Shown here one piece after another: positions 15,701-27,400 of a DNA stretch of 64,000 bases; position 1 is the first letter of the stretch; every line of letters starts with the position of its first letter. The stretch is from contig NC_134417.1 in the NCBI RefSeq assembly GCF_030867145.1, positions 10,331,577 through 10,395,576 of the forward strand, given 5' to 3'. Both the position numbers and the translations under genes were made by a program. The notes below the pieces were generated by a model, which was not told the DNA's origin, did not search any database, and saw only the letters and a program-made list of their open reading frames with translations. Source of the DNA: Opisthocomus hoazin. Lineage: Eukaryota > Chordata > Aves > Opisthocomiformes > Opisthocomidae.

Positions 15701-18654
15701 AAGAATCGGTAATTACGACAGCACAAACTTTTCTGAGGAAATGAAAATTCATCCCATCTTTCAGAAACTGTTCAGCCAACGTCTCCATCATTTACCTACA
15801 GTGCCTGCAAGCGTCAGGAATGCAACAGCAGCCATCACTCCAGCAGAAGTGCCCAAACTTTATTTCTCTGGGTATCACCATGAGAGAACATGAAAAAGCA
15901 CATCGTACCACACCAGGGAAGGCAGCAGACTTTACCAGCCCTATGACAGGGTAGGCAACATGCTGTTGCATCTGTATCTTCTCCAGGAAAGAGAAGACTT
16001 TCTCATTTTTTTCCTTTTTTAATATCAGTATGAAGGCTCTTGCACACCACATGCATTGCTGCTGACGCTGACTCCCCAACACGTGGTTGATCACTTGTTT
16101 AGGAATCATCAAACTAAACTGGGAAGTTACTGGAAGACCACAGTCTCCTTGCTCTAGTAATTTTCAAGGTATTTCAGCAAAGTGACTGAACGTTACTTAT
16201 GCCGAGGCACCAGCACTGCCCTGGTGTGCAGCGCACACAGAGGGCTCCCCAGCTCCCGGGCTGTCTCACCAGCCGAGAGGTCTCCTCTGTTGCTTCTTCC
16301 CTGTTCTCTAGCAGTTAAAATCTCCTTTTCTAACACAGCAGTCTTCTCTTCATCTTCAGCATAGCTGGCCTTCATTTTGAATTGCCATCCACTGCTTGAA
16401 TCTAAAAGCTGCCCTCACTGATCCACACCAGCTGTCTCTCTAGGTGTCTTTTTGCAGCTCTCGTACACAGCGCAGGGCACGGGAAGCTCAAGTCGGGGCC
16501 GAAGCAAGCAGTCACAGCTTCGGCCACCGCATTCCGAGCTCCCCACCTCCCTTCCACTCCTCTGCTGGAACTTACAAACCGACAAACAGCCAGACCCCAG
16601 CCAAGATACACCGTAAGAGGAGCAATGAACTCAATCTTCTACCTCCCATCTACGCTTCTGAGGTTCTTTTACTCTCTCAACAAAGACAGACGTCTTCTCC
16701 ACAACTCTGGGCACAGCGTTTAAACACGATGTCACTGGTGACATACAGACATCCAGTATCTTGTGAGGAGAATGAAGGAGGTTTGGGGGTCAGGTTTTTT
16801 AAGTCTACAACTCAGTGAAGCAGGGGCAGAAGGAACCCGTACAACCACTGGCTTAGTCTCTGTCACTCCACACTTTCGAGCTTTTTACTCCTTCAGGGAA
16901 CTGCGCCACTGCAGGAAAGCTCCCGTGCACAGACTAGTTATGTATTTTCTTGACTGGCAAAGACAGCTTATGGAGTTCCTGCCCCATAGTTATGTCTTAA
17001 CAAATATCTGTGCACCACACTGAAAGCTAGACCACTGAAACCGGCCAAGAACCAAGGCTGGTAGATAATTCACATTTGTTCTATTCACACAGATTCTGTA
17101 TTTCAAAGAGAGTTTGTCCAATGCTTAGGTGCCCTAGTGGGTTACAAATATCCGACCTACACAGACTAGGAAGAAACACCGTCACTTAAAGCTGTAGATG
17201 CTCCCAGACTACTACTACCCTCCTGCATTTTATAACATGTATCACCAGACAGTTCAAATGTACAAGTACACTTCAACAGCTCTACTAGCTGTAAAGCGCA
17301 CAACGTAACTCCATTCTTCCTGAAGCGTATCTTATTTGAAAATTTAACAGGTCATTTCTTCCACATCCCCAGCTTCCAAAAAAATGGAATTTTACAACGG
17401 TTGACAAACTGTACACAGGTAAAACTTCCACGACACACCATGGGAACGGTACGTTTCACCTTACAGCTCGGGTGGCTGACACCAAATCTTCTAACTAGAC
17501 TCCCAAATTACTGCAAGCAGTTGAACACACACAAACTTCCACTGTCTCACCTACCCGATTAAAAACTACTCTGAAGAAAATACACTTTGCAATTACCCAA
17601 GGTTAAATCTCTAATAATAGTCTTCAGAGAACATGACCTAGATATGTCAGACATGATCAGAGAGCTAGATATCAAGACATCTCCTAGTTAGTTAGGAGTG
17701 CCAGGCTTATTTAAATCTCCTTTGTCTGTTCACACCTTGGCTTTTGTTATATTTCCTATCATTTCTGTCAGCAGAGAGTAAACCCGTTAAGAATCTTTTT
17801 AAAGTTACCAACACCTCTCCTTTACTACCTCTATCTCATGTATTCAAAATAAGAATCACCATGATCACCATTTAGCAAAAACCCAGAATGATGTAAAAAT
17901 TAAATAATGTCATTCACTTCTATGAATAGGTACTCTAACATATCAGATTACATACAGATGACCAAAAGCCAGCTTTTAGCATTCTCACAAATTTGGAATT
18001 CAGATGTCTTTCTTAATATTAACATATTTATGTTGCAGCTCTTACCACAAAATGGAAAACACAAGATCTGCTGTAACAAGCCACAATAATTCTGCCATTT
18101 GAAATTTTCTTTTACAAGACATTCTTTAAGTTCAACTATTTTAAGGGAATCTATACTTACTAATCCATAAAACAAATTATGAAACTAATGAACCTCATTT
18201 TTAATCAAATTTATAACTGTCCAAGTAGTAGAGTGTAAAGAACAAAATACTGCAGTTAAAAATCTGCATGAATACAGATCTCCTTTCATTATATGACCTT
18301 TAGAAAAACAAGGGGGTTTGATGTTAAAATTCCCTCATTCTTATTTATCTTATACTTAATGCAGATTCCTGCTTGTGGTTTACTGCTGTGGTTGTGACAG
18401 GGATGCCACAAGACAAAGAATTCAGGAAAGAAGAGCCGGAGGCAAATTCTGCGTACCTTACCTGTCAGTCTGTTAAGGTCAGCACAATATCCAAATAATA
18501 CTTAAAAAAAAAAAAATCTATTCACAAGTAAGGCACACATGCTCTTTCTAAACCGAGTGTCTATCCCAGTAATAAAGATCAAAAGACACATACAGAAGCA
18601 AAAGCACCTTCAGAAACTGCAGTACCATGCAAAATGAGTGCCTCTAGAATAAAC

Positions 18655-18990
18655 TCTCTGCACATATCCAGGCTCTCCACATTTCTCTATACTCATCCTC
18701 AAACTTTCACGTACCACCACCACAATTCCTTTCAGATCACGCACACCTTGCCTACCCTTTCAGACCACACACACCTCTCCACCCACACTATCATACCACA
18801 GTTTCTCTGTCCCCTAAATCATTTCTATGTCCCATTTCCATCTGCCTCCCATACCAGTTTCTACAACTGTCCCCCAGCCTGCACCTCTAATTCCCCATCA
18901 CCTTGTGTCAGCATCCCATAGTCTCTCTCCTAGCCACAGTATGGGTCCTGTGAACAGCATTTCCCCCCTTTCTCCTCCTATCTCTTAACA
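18655..18990. repeat. Pyrimidine-rich low-complexity tract
   Basis: The plus strand here is strongly C/T/CA-biased, with many CCAC, CACAC, CTCTCC and TCCCC words and few G residues over roughly 330 bases. This bias explains a 95-codon open frame at 18634-18921 whose translation is rich in H, S, T and P. It is not a perfect tandem repeat. A weaker stretch of the same kind lies at about 12120-12420. I see no gene in either. Confidence 0.6.
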
Positions 18991-21900
18991 GAGTACCGTA
19001 TTTTATAACCCATCAAATGCAGTAATTAGTTGTCAATGAAACTTGGCACAGAGGTTAAATCTAGTATCAAATTGGTTTGGGAAAAAAATATCTGTTTCTC
19101 TTCCATATCACTGGACACCAATGTATATATATATATTGAAGCTTATGTTCACTAGTGACTTTATTTACACAACGATCTGTACCGAACAGATCCACTTTCA
19201 CATCTTCAATAAACTGGAAAAAAACACCCCACTTTCTTCACAAACAAGCTATTATACAGTTACTGCAACTTGTTCAAAAGAATATTCAAGTATGTTTTAC
19301 TTTCAGTACTTGCACTCATATATTTATAAAGTCATGAAAACTGCATAGTGCTAACGAATACCAAAATTTCAGCTACTATCCAGCATTTCTGAAACAACAC
19401 AACATACTGAAGATACTGGTCAAATAACATTCCCACTCCATAGCTGCTCACTGCACTTTATGCAAGAGTTGTAATTCCCTATTTCCGGGTGCTATCTAAG
19501 GAAACATATGATGTCTCCACAGATACCAGTTAAATATCAGCGTCATCCTTGCCCTGTGACGTCCTGTTTCATTTTCAAATTTAAACCACATTCAGAAACC
19601 AGTTTAAACATTGACTAAATAAGAAGCCTATGCGCTAAAGAAGTCCAGATAGTACTTCATAATTGACTGAATTAGTTTAGAAATCATACAGTTTCATTTT
19701 TTAAGCCAGGAAAACAAAAAAGAAAAGTCCCAAGAAAACTGTCATTAAAACCAAGGTGGGTGGGGAAATAATCAATACTACAATTTAATATAGCTAGACT
19801 AAAGGAACTGATCTACTGTCTAAACTACTAAAATATCCAATGAACCCTCAAAAAAACCTAAAAACATTAATTATAAGCTTGTGGTCTTTTTATACAGGAG
19901 AACTGTAAATATGCCAGTATGTGGAGACACAGACTCAATTTTGGCAAATAATGAGGTATGGGGAAAAACTCGTGTGTACACACAGTAAGAAATGCACTGT
20001 TTTGTCTACAGTAATACCCATAAAGTATGGAAAAGTTTCATAACTTACTGGTATTTACCTTGGTGCTGACTCAAAACTACAGAAACTTCTGTTCTTTCAG
20101 TTCTGGAAACAACCTCCCCCCAAAAACCTGATTTAATTGTACACGTCTTGTTCTGGCATTTGCTGTGTTTCGGCTGTCCCACCTTAAGTGAGGAAACAAA
20201 ACCAACTATTGAAAACTATTAAGGAAACAAAATAAAAAAGCAAGCAATATCCCAACAAAAAAAAAACACAACAGATACATTATACAAGAATTACATGAGT
20301 AATTTTCTTTTTAGCACCACACGTATTTTCAGGAGACCCGAACAGATGTGTAGCTCTCCCCCTTAGCAGTGCTTTGCTTTAAGTGGAACTAGACAACAGG
20401 CGTAACAACCCTATAGGTGCCATTGTACTGTACTCCGTTTCCTTACATCACCAAACAAACCCAAACCACCCATGAGCTGGGTAAAATAGGCATCATTAAA
20501 GCAGCAAGGGAGCCAAGTTATCACTTGCTCACACTAAACATTTTCTATTCGGTGTTATTAGCACTCCCTTTCACGAGTTCTCAGACTCATCAACAAAATG
20601 GAAATGAGGCAGGGGAATAATGGTTTTGCTTTGAAGCTGCGGAGATCAAAGCCGCGTACCTGGATTCATGCTACCATCCTACTACAGCCTTTCCTGTTCC
20701 TCCAGAGCAAACGTCTAATGGTTTCCTTTTTGGAATATTTTTTGACTATATACTCAGAAGTCAAGCTATCAGCAGTTCATCTTCAAAACCTCTGCTCATT
20801 CTAGGAGCCTTCTCTTCTCACAGCAATCCCAAAAGCAGGATCCACAGCGCATCCGCAACATCTGCTCGTCTGTGCATGCAAAACCCTTAGCAGGAGGAAA
20901 ACGCCTTACAGCAACACCGCTCTCTCCCCTCGCTCTCTCCGTGTCGTAGGCTGGTGTTTCCCAGCATGATTTGGCCGCTGCAGCAATGTGGCCTTCTGGC
21001 TAGAGCATAAAGTCCACTCATCAGGGGATCCAAGCACCAGTCACCGCCTAGGCTAGGCACACAGTACAGCACCCAGTTCTCTGAAGCAGAGGGAAGCGTT
21101 TGGCCAGGGGAGCGTGCGGGACTGCATTGGAACGGCTGCACTTCTAACAGGATGAGAGCAGAGAGCTCAAAAGGTTAGGGCAGGGCCAGCTGCCCAGAAA
21201 CAGCCAAGAATATACGACAGGGAAGGCAACAGGATCGGAGAGTGCAGAGGAATGCCGTGGGTGAGAGAGAAATGTTTTGTAATTAACTTTGGAAAACAAT
21301 GTGATTATTTCAGCCAGTATCTTTGATGTTAAGAGAACTAAGCACACTTGAAAGAGGTTAAAAATACTTCATAATGTAATGCCTGAGCAACTTGGAGGCG
21401 GCTGGCAGGGAGGACAGAGGAGCAGGGAAGAAGAGAGGAGTCAGATACCTTGCAGCAAAGCAGCAACAATCATTTTACTGATTAGGAGATGAACGGCCAA
21501 CATTTGGCGTCCTTGTCTTGTAGTCTGGAGCAACAGAAAATTCCAGAATGGATAAAGTAAGAGTTATCCAGACAGTTTTGGCCTTTGGGGTGGGGTGGAA
21601 GGCTGGTCTATGTAGAGGAAAAAAAAAAAAAAGAGCACGTGCAGTCCCTTCGCCACGTCTGAGATTAAAAGTGTAAATCACAACCCACGGAAGAGATGGA
21701 GAGCAAAGAAAGGGTACTTAATGCAGCCTTCCCCATCCCTCTGACAGTTGCAGCTTCACCTCTCCCTTCCCAGGTCTGGATGCTCCCTCCCCTCCACCAG
21801 ACCTGCAAACATACCAAGTAGCTTTTCCTTCGTCTTTCATGTTGCTCAGACACCGACAAGAGCAACAACCACCGCAGCCTCCCGCGCTCAGCCAGAGCCC

Positions 21901-24445
21901 GGGCAGCCTCACCTGCCCGGAGGAACACGGCGGGCAGCCGGCCGAGGCCGAGGGAGCACACCCTGCTCGGCTGCTCGCTGGAAAGGGCACGCAGACCTTC
22001 GGGGGACTGGAGCACCCTCACTGCACACGGAGTTTTCAGGAGGACAGTTTAGCTTGAGGTGCTCAACAACTTTTTCAGGCATGTGCAAACAGACTGTTTG
22101 CAGGCCTGTAAATCACTCACCTCTAGGCAGATTTTCTCAAGGATGGCATAAGGCATAACCTACACAGGCCGATCCACCTGCCAAACCTAAGTTCCACCTC
22201 CAAAGCAAAAAAGGTACGAGGACATGTCAAAAAAAAGCTGTAAAAATGATTTAACACAGACAAAACGTTGGTGTTTTTTTTTTTCCTTAACACGCTCAAC
22301 AACAGACGAGCTAGCCAGGCTGAATTTTGTGAGGAAAGTTTCAGCGGATGGTGAGAAATCTAGCCTGGGAAAAGAGAGTCCAATAGGGTTAATGTCCGAG
22401 AAGGCTACCAGCAACTAACAGGGCTTTATAGTGGGAAGGGAAAGGAACAGCCATGGCTACAAACTCCCCATGTAATTATAGCCTGACTCTTCTCCTGCCA
22501 CCCAGGAGAAGCTGTGCTTGCTCAGTCCCATCCTAATTTTAGGAAGTAAGAACTGACTTCAAACAGCAATTACTCTATTAGACACTACCTTTCACAACGC
22601 TGCTCTGAAAACTATCTGCATAATATTTTTCAGCATGTTCTTTTATCAGGTCTTCCACGTCCTGATCCACCACTGAACAGCACAATCACAGCAGGTATCT
22701 ACCCACCACCACGATGGAAAACATTTCCACAGCTTTCATGATGACACACAAGATCAATTAAATGAATTGTCTATAGCAAAAGTAAACAGTGCATTTGGAA
22801 AAAAAAACTGTGTGAGTAAACAGTTATGACAGTGCTCCCCCCCAGACCTGCGCTCTCATACGCTTTCACACGTTTATTATTTATCCACACGCTGACAAAG
22901 GATTTTCTCTCACATTTGCTCCCTTAATCTTAGCACACAGCTGGGGCGGAGGGGGAGGGAAGTGATGGTCCTAGCATTGTGAGTTCCAGCCCAACATGCT
23001 GCATCCTCTGGCAAAAATCCCCTCCTGAAGAGTTCACAAGACCAACGCTGCTCTCAGCACACACGGATTCCCAGGGCAGCGGCAGGCATCGCAAGGACAG
23101 TCTCGACAGGCTCTTGCCTGTCATCCCAGCACAGAGAATGGGTGTGGCAGTGTAAGCCTGGACACGGACAACGTACTGCAACAGCCAGCACGCTCCTGTC
23201 AGACATCCACAAAAATAATCACATCCTACCAGTTACCATTTGAACCAGACCAGCAAGGATCTGTGCTGATCTTAAACCTCACCGCCAACTTTGGAATTAA
23301 CCTGCTGTTCATAAGTCATGTAAGACTAACACCTAGTATTGCACTGCTTTAACAGGCAACAGCAGCAAGTGCTAAGTAGCCAATGCGAAGAGATTGTTCT
23401 GCCTTTGTTCAGGTTATAAGGATAAAAATACAAAAATGGTGAACATACGATCCCAGGCATTGTATCCAGACCAGCCCTCAGCGTTCCCTTGAGCCGAGCG
23501 AGCAAGCAGTACAAATAGTAAGTTTATTACACTTACAATGTAAACAGTGGCACGAGATTCATCCCCTAATGCCATTGCACGTACTCATCCTAACTACCTA
23601 CACCACTGCAATTGCTGCTGCTCATGTAGAAAACCGCTGAAGCCAAATTTCGCAACAAGATTAACCGGGTAGCTATCTGCTACGGGTCATCTGCACCGGA
23701 AGGGTCTTCACCTCCCATGCAAGGTCTCCCGCAGGTGCACCGCGCTGCGCAGGCTCTACACGACCTGTGCTTGGTACGCGCCGCACGAAGCTCCCCGGTA
23801 GCAGAAACCTCACACTGCTTCCCGCAGCGCTCCCACCCGTCTCACACACCTGTGACCAATCCGCAATAGCCCGGGGGAAGTTACTTCCAAATCAAAACCA
23901 AAAAGTTCGAAGGACAAATAGAACACATCGGTCGACGTCAACACACCGCGCACAGAGCCCCATCCTTGCGCAGCCCGTAACGCTGCTGCGAGCGTGGGGC
24001 AGCCACGCTCAGCACCGGCCGAATCACGAGGGTCGGGTTCAACGCTCCGCAGGCGCCGCAGCCTGCTCTCGAACTCCCAGCACCTTCCAGACACATCCGC
24101 ACCCGCGCTCGCCGCGGCCCTGCGAGGCCGATGCCCTTCGCCATGGTCCGCAGGTGGGAAAGCGAGGGCTGGCACGGCCGGCGGCCCTGTGCCGGGCCAG
24201 GGAGCGACCACCGGCCACGCCGGCAGCTTCCCGCCTGCAGCCCCCCCGCCAGCTCCCCCTACCTCCGGGGTTCTGACCCGCGGCGAGCTGCGGCCCCGCG
24301 CCGCACCCCCCGCCGCAGCCCGCGGCCCCCGCCCGGTGAGCGCCAGCGGCGGGGGCACCCCCGGCGACGCTCTGCCCCCGGGCGCTCTCCCCGCCGGACC
24401 GCGCCGCGGCCCCGCTCCCCTCAGAGCTCCCCGCCCCGCCCCCGG

Positions 24446-24453
24446 CTCACCGG
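24446..24453 (-). other. IRS1: IRS1 exon 1 splice donor just after the stop codon
   Basis: On the minus strand the sequence reads CCG|GTGAG, with the last exon base at 24451 and the intronic GT at 24450-24449. This leaves 14 nt of 3' UTR between the TAG stop (24467-24465) and the junction. As I recall it, human IRS1 has a similar arrangement, with the donor a few tens of bases after the stop. A junction this close to the stop should not trigger nonsense-mediated decay, because it lies within the usual 50-55 nt limit. Confidence 0.75.
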
Positions 24454-24464
24454 CCGCCCGGCTC

Positions 24465-27400
24465 CTACGGCTCCTCCCGCTGCTGGAAGCTGATGCTGGC
24501 GTAGGCGCTCAGGTCGTCGCCGGAGGGGCCGCTCCCGCGGGGCTGGCCCGGGGGCTTCGGCGGCGGCGGCTTGCCCCCCGGCAGCGCGGCGCCCTCGGCG
24601 CGGGGGTGGAGGTGGCGGTGGCGGCGGTGGCCGAAGTCCTTCACCAGGTCCAGGTCGATGTAGTTGAGCCCGTTCTCCGGGGCGGGCGCGGCGCCCGGCT
24701 CCCGGCGGGCGGCGGGGGCGCCGGCCACCTCCCCCGCGGCGGGCCGCAGCCAGACGTTCTCGAAGGAGGCCGAGCTGTGGCGCTTGGCCTCCTCCGCGCC
24801 CCCCGCGCCGCCGCCGGGGAAGGGCGCCCCGGGCCCGCCGCCGCCCGCCGTTCCGCGGGCAGCGCTGGGCGTGGAGGAGAAGGTCTCGGAGCTGTGCCGC
24901 CGCCGGCCGCCCTGGGGGTCGGCGCGGACCACCTTGGCGCTCTGGCTGCGGCCGGGGCTGAGGCTGACGCGGGTGAAGGCGCTGCCCGCGCCGGGGCCCC
25001 CGAGCAGGGAGGAGGAGCGCGGCGGCGCCGCCAACAGCTCAGCCGGCGGCCGCGGCAACTCCGGGGAAGCCGCCGCCGCCGTCGCGGTCGTCGCCGCCAG
25101 CGGGGGCTTCTCGGCGGCGGAGCGGCCCGCCCGCCCGTCGGCGTAGCTGAGCAGGAGAGCGGGCGAGCCGGGGGAAGGGCTGTCGGCGCAGTCCGAGCGG
25201 GAGCCCCCGGCGGCGGCGGCACCCCCCAGCTGCATCGCCACGTAGTCCCGGCCGCCGGGGGCCGCGCCTCGGCCGGGCCGGGCCGGCGGGGCCGCCCGGG
25301 CGGCGGCGGGGCAGGGGGCCCGCGGCGGGCCCAGCTCCATGTTCATGTACTCCTCGGCGGCGGCGTCGCCCGGCGGCGGCGGCAGTCCCAGCCCCAGCGC
25401 GGCCGCGGGGAACGCCGGCTTCTCGCCGGCGACGAACTCGATGTTGACGTACTCGCCGGGGCTCTTGGGCTCGGGGGGCAGGAGGAGAGGGGGCTGCTCG
25501 CGGGCCCGCGGCAGGGTGCTGGCCCTGGGGCCGCCCAGCGACAGGCGCGTCGGCCGCGCCGGGCGGCCGCGGGTCTGCACGGCAGTGTCCACCTTGCGCG
25601 GCGGCTGCGCCTGCAGCAGGGGGCCGCCCTCGGGGCCGCCGCCGCCGCCGCCCAGGCTGTCGCTGCTGGCCGAGGAGGACGAGTCCTCGGCGGCGTAAAG
25701 CAGGCGGCCGGGGCCGAGGGCGACGCGGGGCTGGGGGCTGCCCTCGTCGCCCGCCGCCGCCCCGCCGCCGCCCCGCCGGTGCACGTGCTTGAAGGAGCGC
25801 GGCAGCGAGAAGTAGGAGTAGATGGGCCTGTGGTGGGCCGCGGCGGCCTCCTCGACGCCCGGCTGCCCCGCGGCCCCGAAGTAGCAGTCGGGCGGGGTGC
25901 TGGTGGTGGAGCCGCTGGCGGGAGACATGTTGATGTAGTCGCCGCCGCCGCAGGGGAGCTTGCCTTCGTTGCTCTCCACCGAGAGCTTCGGGTGGTGGCC
26001 GGCGCCGTTTGTCCAGATCTTGCCGTAGCCCGCGGAGCCACCGTCGGGGGAGTAGCTGCCGCTGGGGGACATCATCATGTAGCCGTTGGAGTCCACCGTG
26101 GCTGGAGGGTGGCGGCCGCCCCTGCCGGGGTTGATGATCTGCTGTGGAGCCGACACGCTCTTCGGACTCATGGGCATGTAGTCACCACCCTTGGGGGGCC
26201 CCCCACCGCCAGGCACAGGGGCTACGCCGGGCGACATGGGCATGTAGCCATCATCCGTGTGCGGGGCAGAGTTGGTCCGATGATGGCCGCTGTCTAGGTG
26301 GTGCATCTCCAGACACTCCTCCGGGTAGGAGTGCGTGGGCACGAAGGCAGAGTGCCGGTAGGAGGGCAGCCGGCTGCCGCCACAGGGGTAGGAAGGCAGC
26401 ATCTCCGTGTACTCCTCAATGGAGGCCACTGAAGACTGCGAGGGCGTCTTCTGGTGGGAGATGGTGGGCGAAGTGCCCGCAGAGTGAGTCCGCTTCCTGA
26501 ACGCCTTCTCCAAGTCGGCAACCTCCTCGCTGCCGCCTCGGGGACAGCATGGCGTGCCAGGGTAGCGGGGCGGCTGCTGCGGGTGGCAGGCGCGTGGGAC
26601 GAAGTGGCCGTTGGGCGCTGCCAGACTGCAGCAAGAGGAGGCGGCCTTCCCCCCCATGCAGATATAGTTGAGCTCTTCGTCACCCCGAGCCGGTGGGGTG
26701 TGTCCCAACGAATCTGGGGTCACGCTGCGAAAAGAGCTGCGAAAGTCACACGGGCTGGAACCGTACTCATCCGAAGAAATAAATCCACCATCGCTAGGGG
26801 AGCCGGAAACTGAAGCACTCGACCTCCGTGGAAACAGGCAGTCTGAGGTGGAGCCATGGCCGCTCGTGCTGCTCGACGACAGGCTGACCGGGCTGGTGGC
26901 TGAAGGAGAACAGCGCGAGGAAGGCATGGGGATGGACCGGCTGTGGTTGAGCGGAGGATGGAGCCTGGAGTTGCCACGGTGTCTGTGCGAATGGGTCCGG
27001 CCAGCACTGGGGCTAACTGGGCTGCCGTCCACAGAGGCAGGCCTCGACATTGTGCCTTCCCCGTCACTCGACGCTCGGACCCGGAAGGAGCTGGGTTTGC
27101 CACCCACACCTCCACCCCCGCCACCGGCAGGAGAGGTGGCTGTGACGCTCTCAGTCCTGGACCGGCGACTGAGCCCCACTTGGCTGGGTGGAGGGTTGTT
27201 GACGTGGTGCCTGCTGCGAAGGGGCACGGAGATGGGGTTGGAACAGTTCGAGGAGGACTGGCTCTTGCTGCGGGGTCGGAATTCCTCGCTCATGGCTCGC
27301 ATAGCCTCCAGGATGGTTTCATGCATGTTCTGTGCCACGACAGAGTCATCCACCTGCATCCAGAACTCCCCGGGCCCGGTCACAGCCGAGCGCCCCACCT

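Larger units (their letters stand above)
1..24450 (-). other. IRS1: IRS1 intron between coding exon and 3' UTR exon (partial)
   Basis: This stretch lies 3' of the IRS1 coding exon and begins, on the minus strand, with a GTGAG donor. In the IRS1 family the coding exon is followed by one long intron and a 3' UTR exon. I looked for the conserved AT-rich IRS1 3' UTR and did not recognise it, so the intron probably continues past position 1. The DNA is AT-rich with short, scattered open frames lacking family resemblance, homopolymer A/T runs, a short TA repeat and a pyrimidine-rich tract. I saw no CR1 element in it by eye. Base composition rises toward the CpG island beyond about 23.7 kb. Assignment as intron is inference from gene architecture. 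Confidence 0.7.

Noticed and set aside
23994..26297. 767-codon plus-strand open frame
   Set aside because: It is antisense to the IRS1 coding exon. Its Arg/Ala/Gly-rich translation comes from extreme GC content, which removes stop codons.
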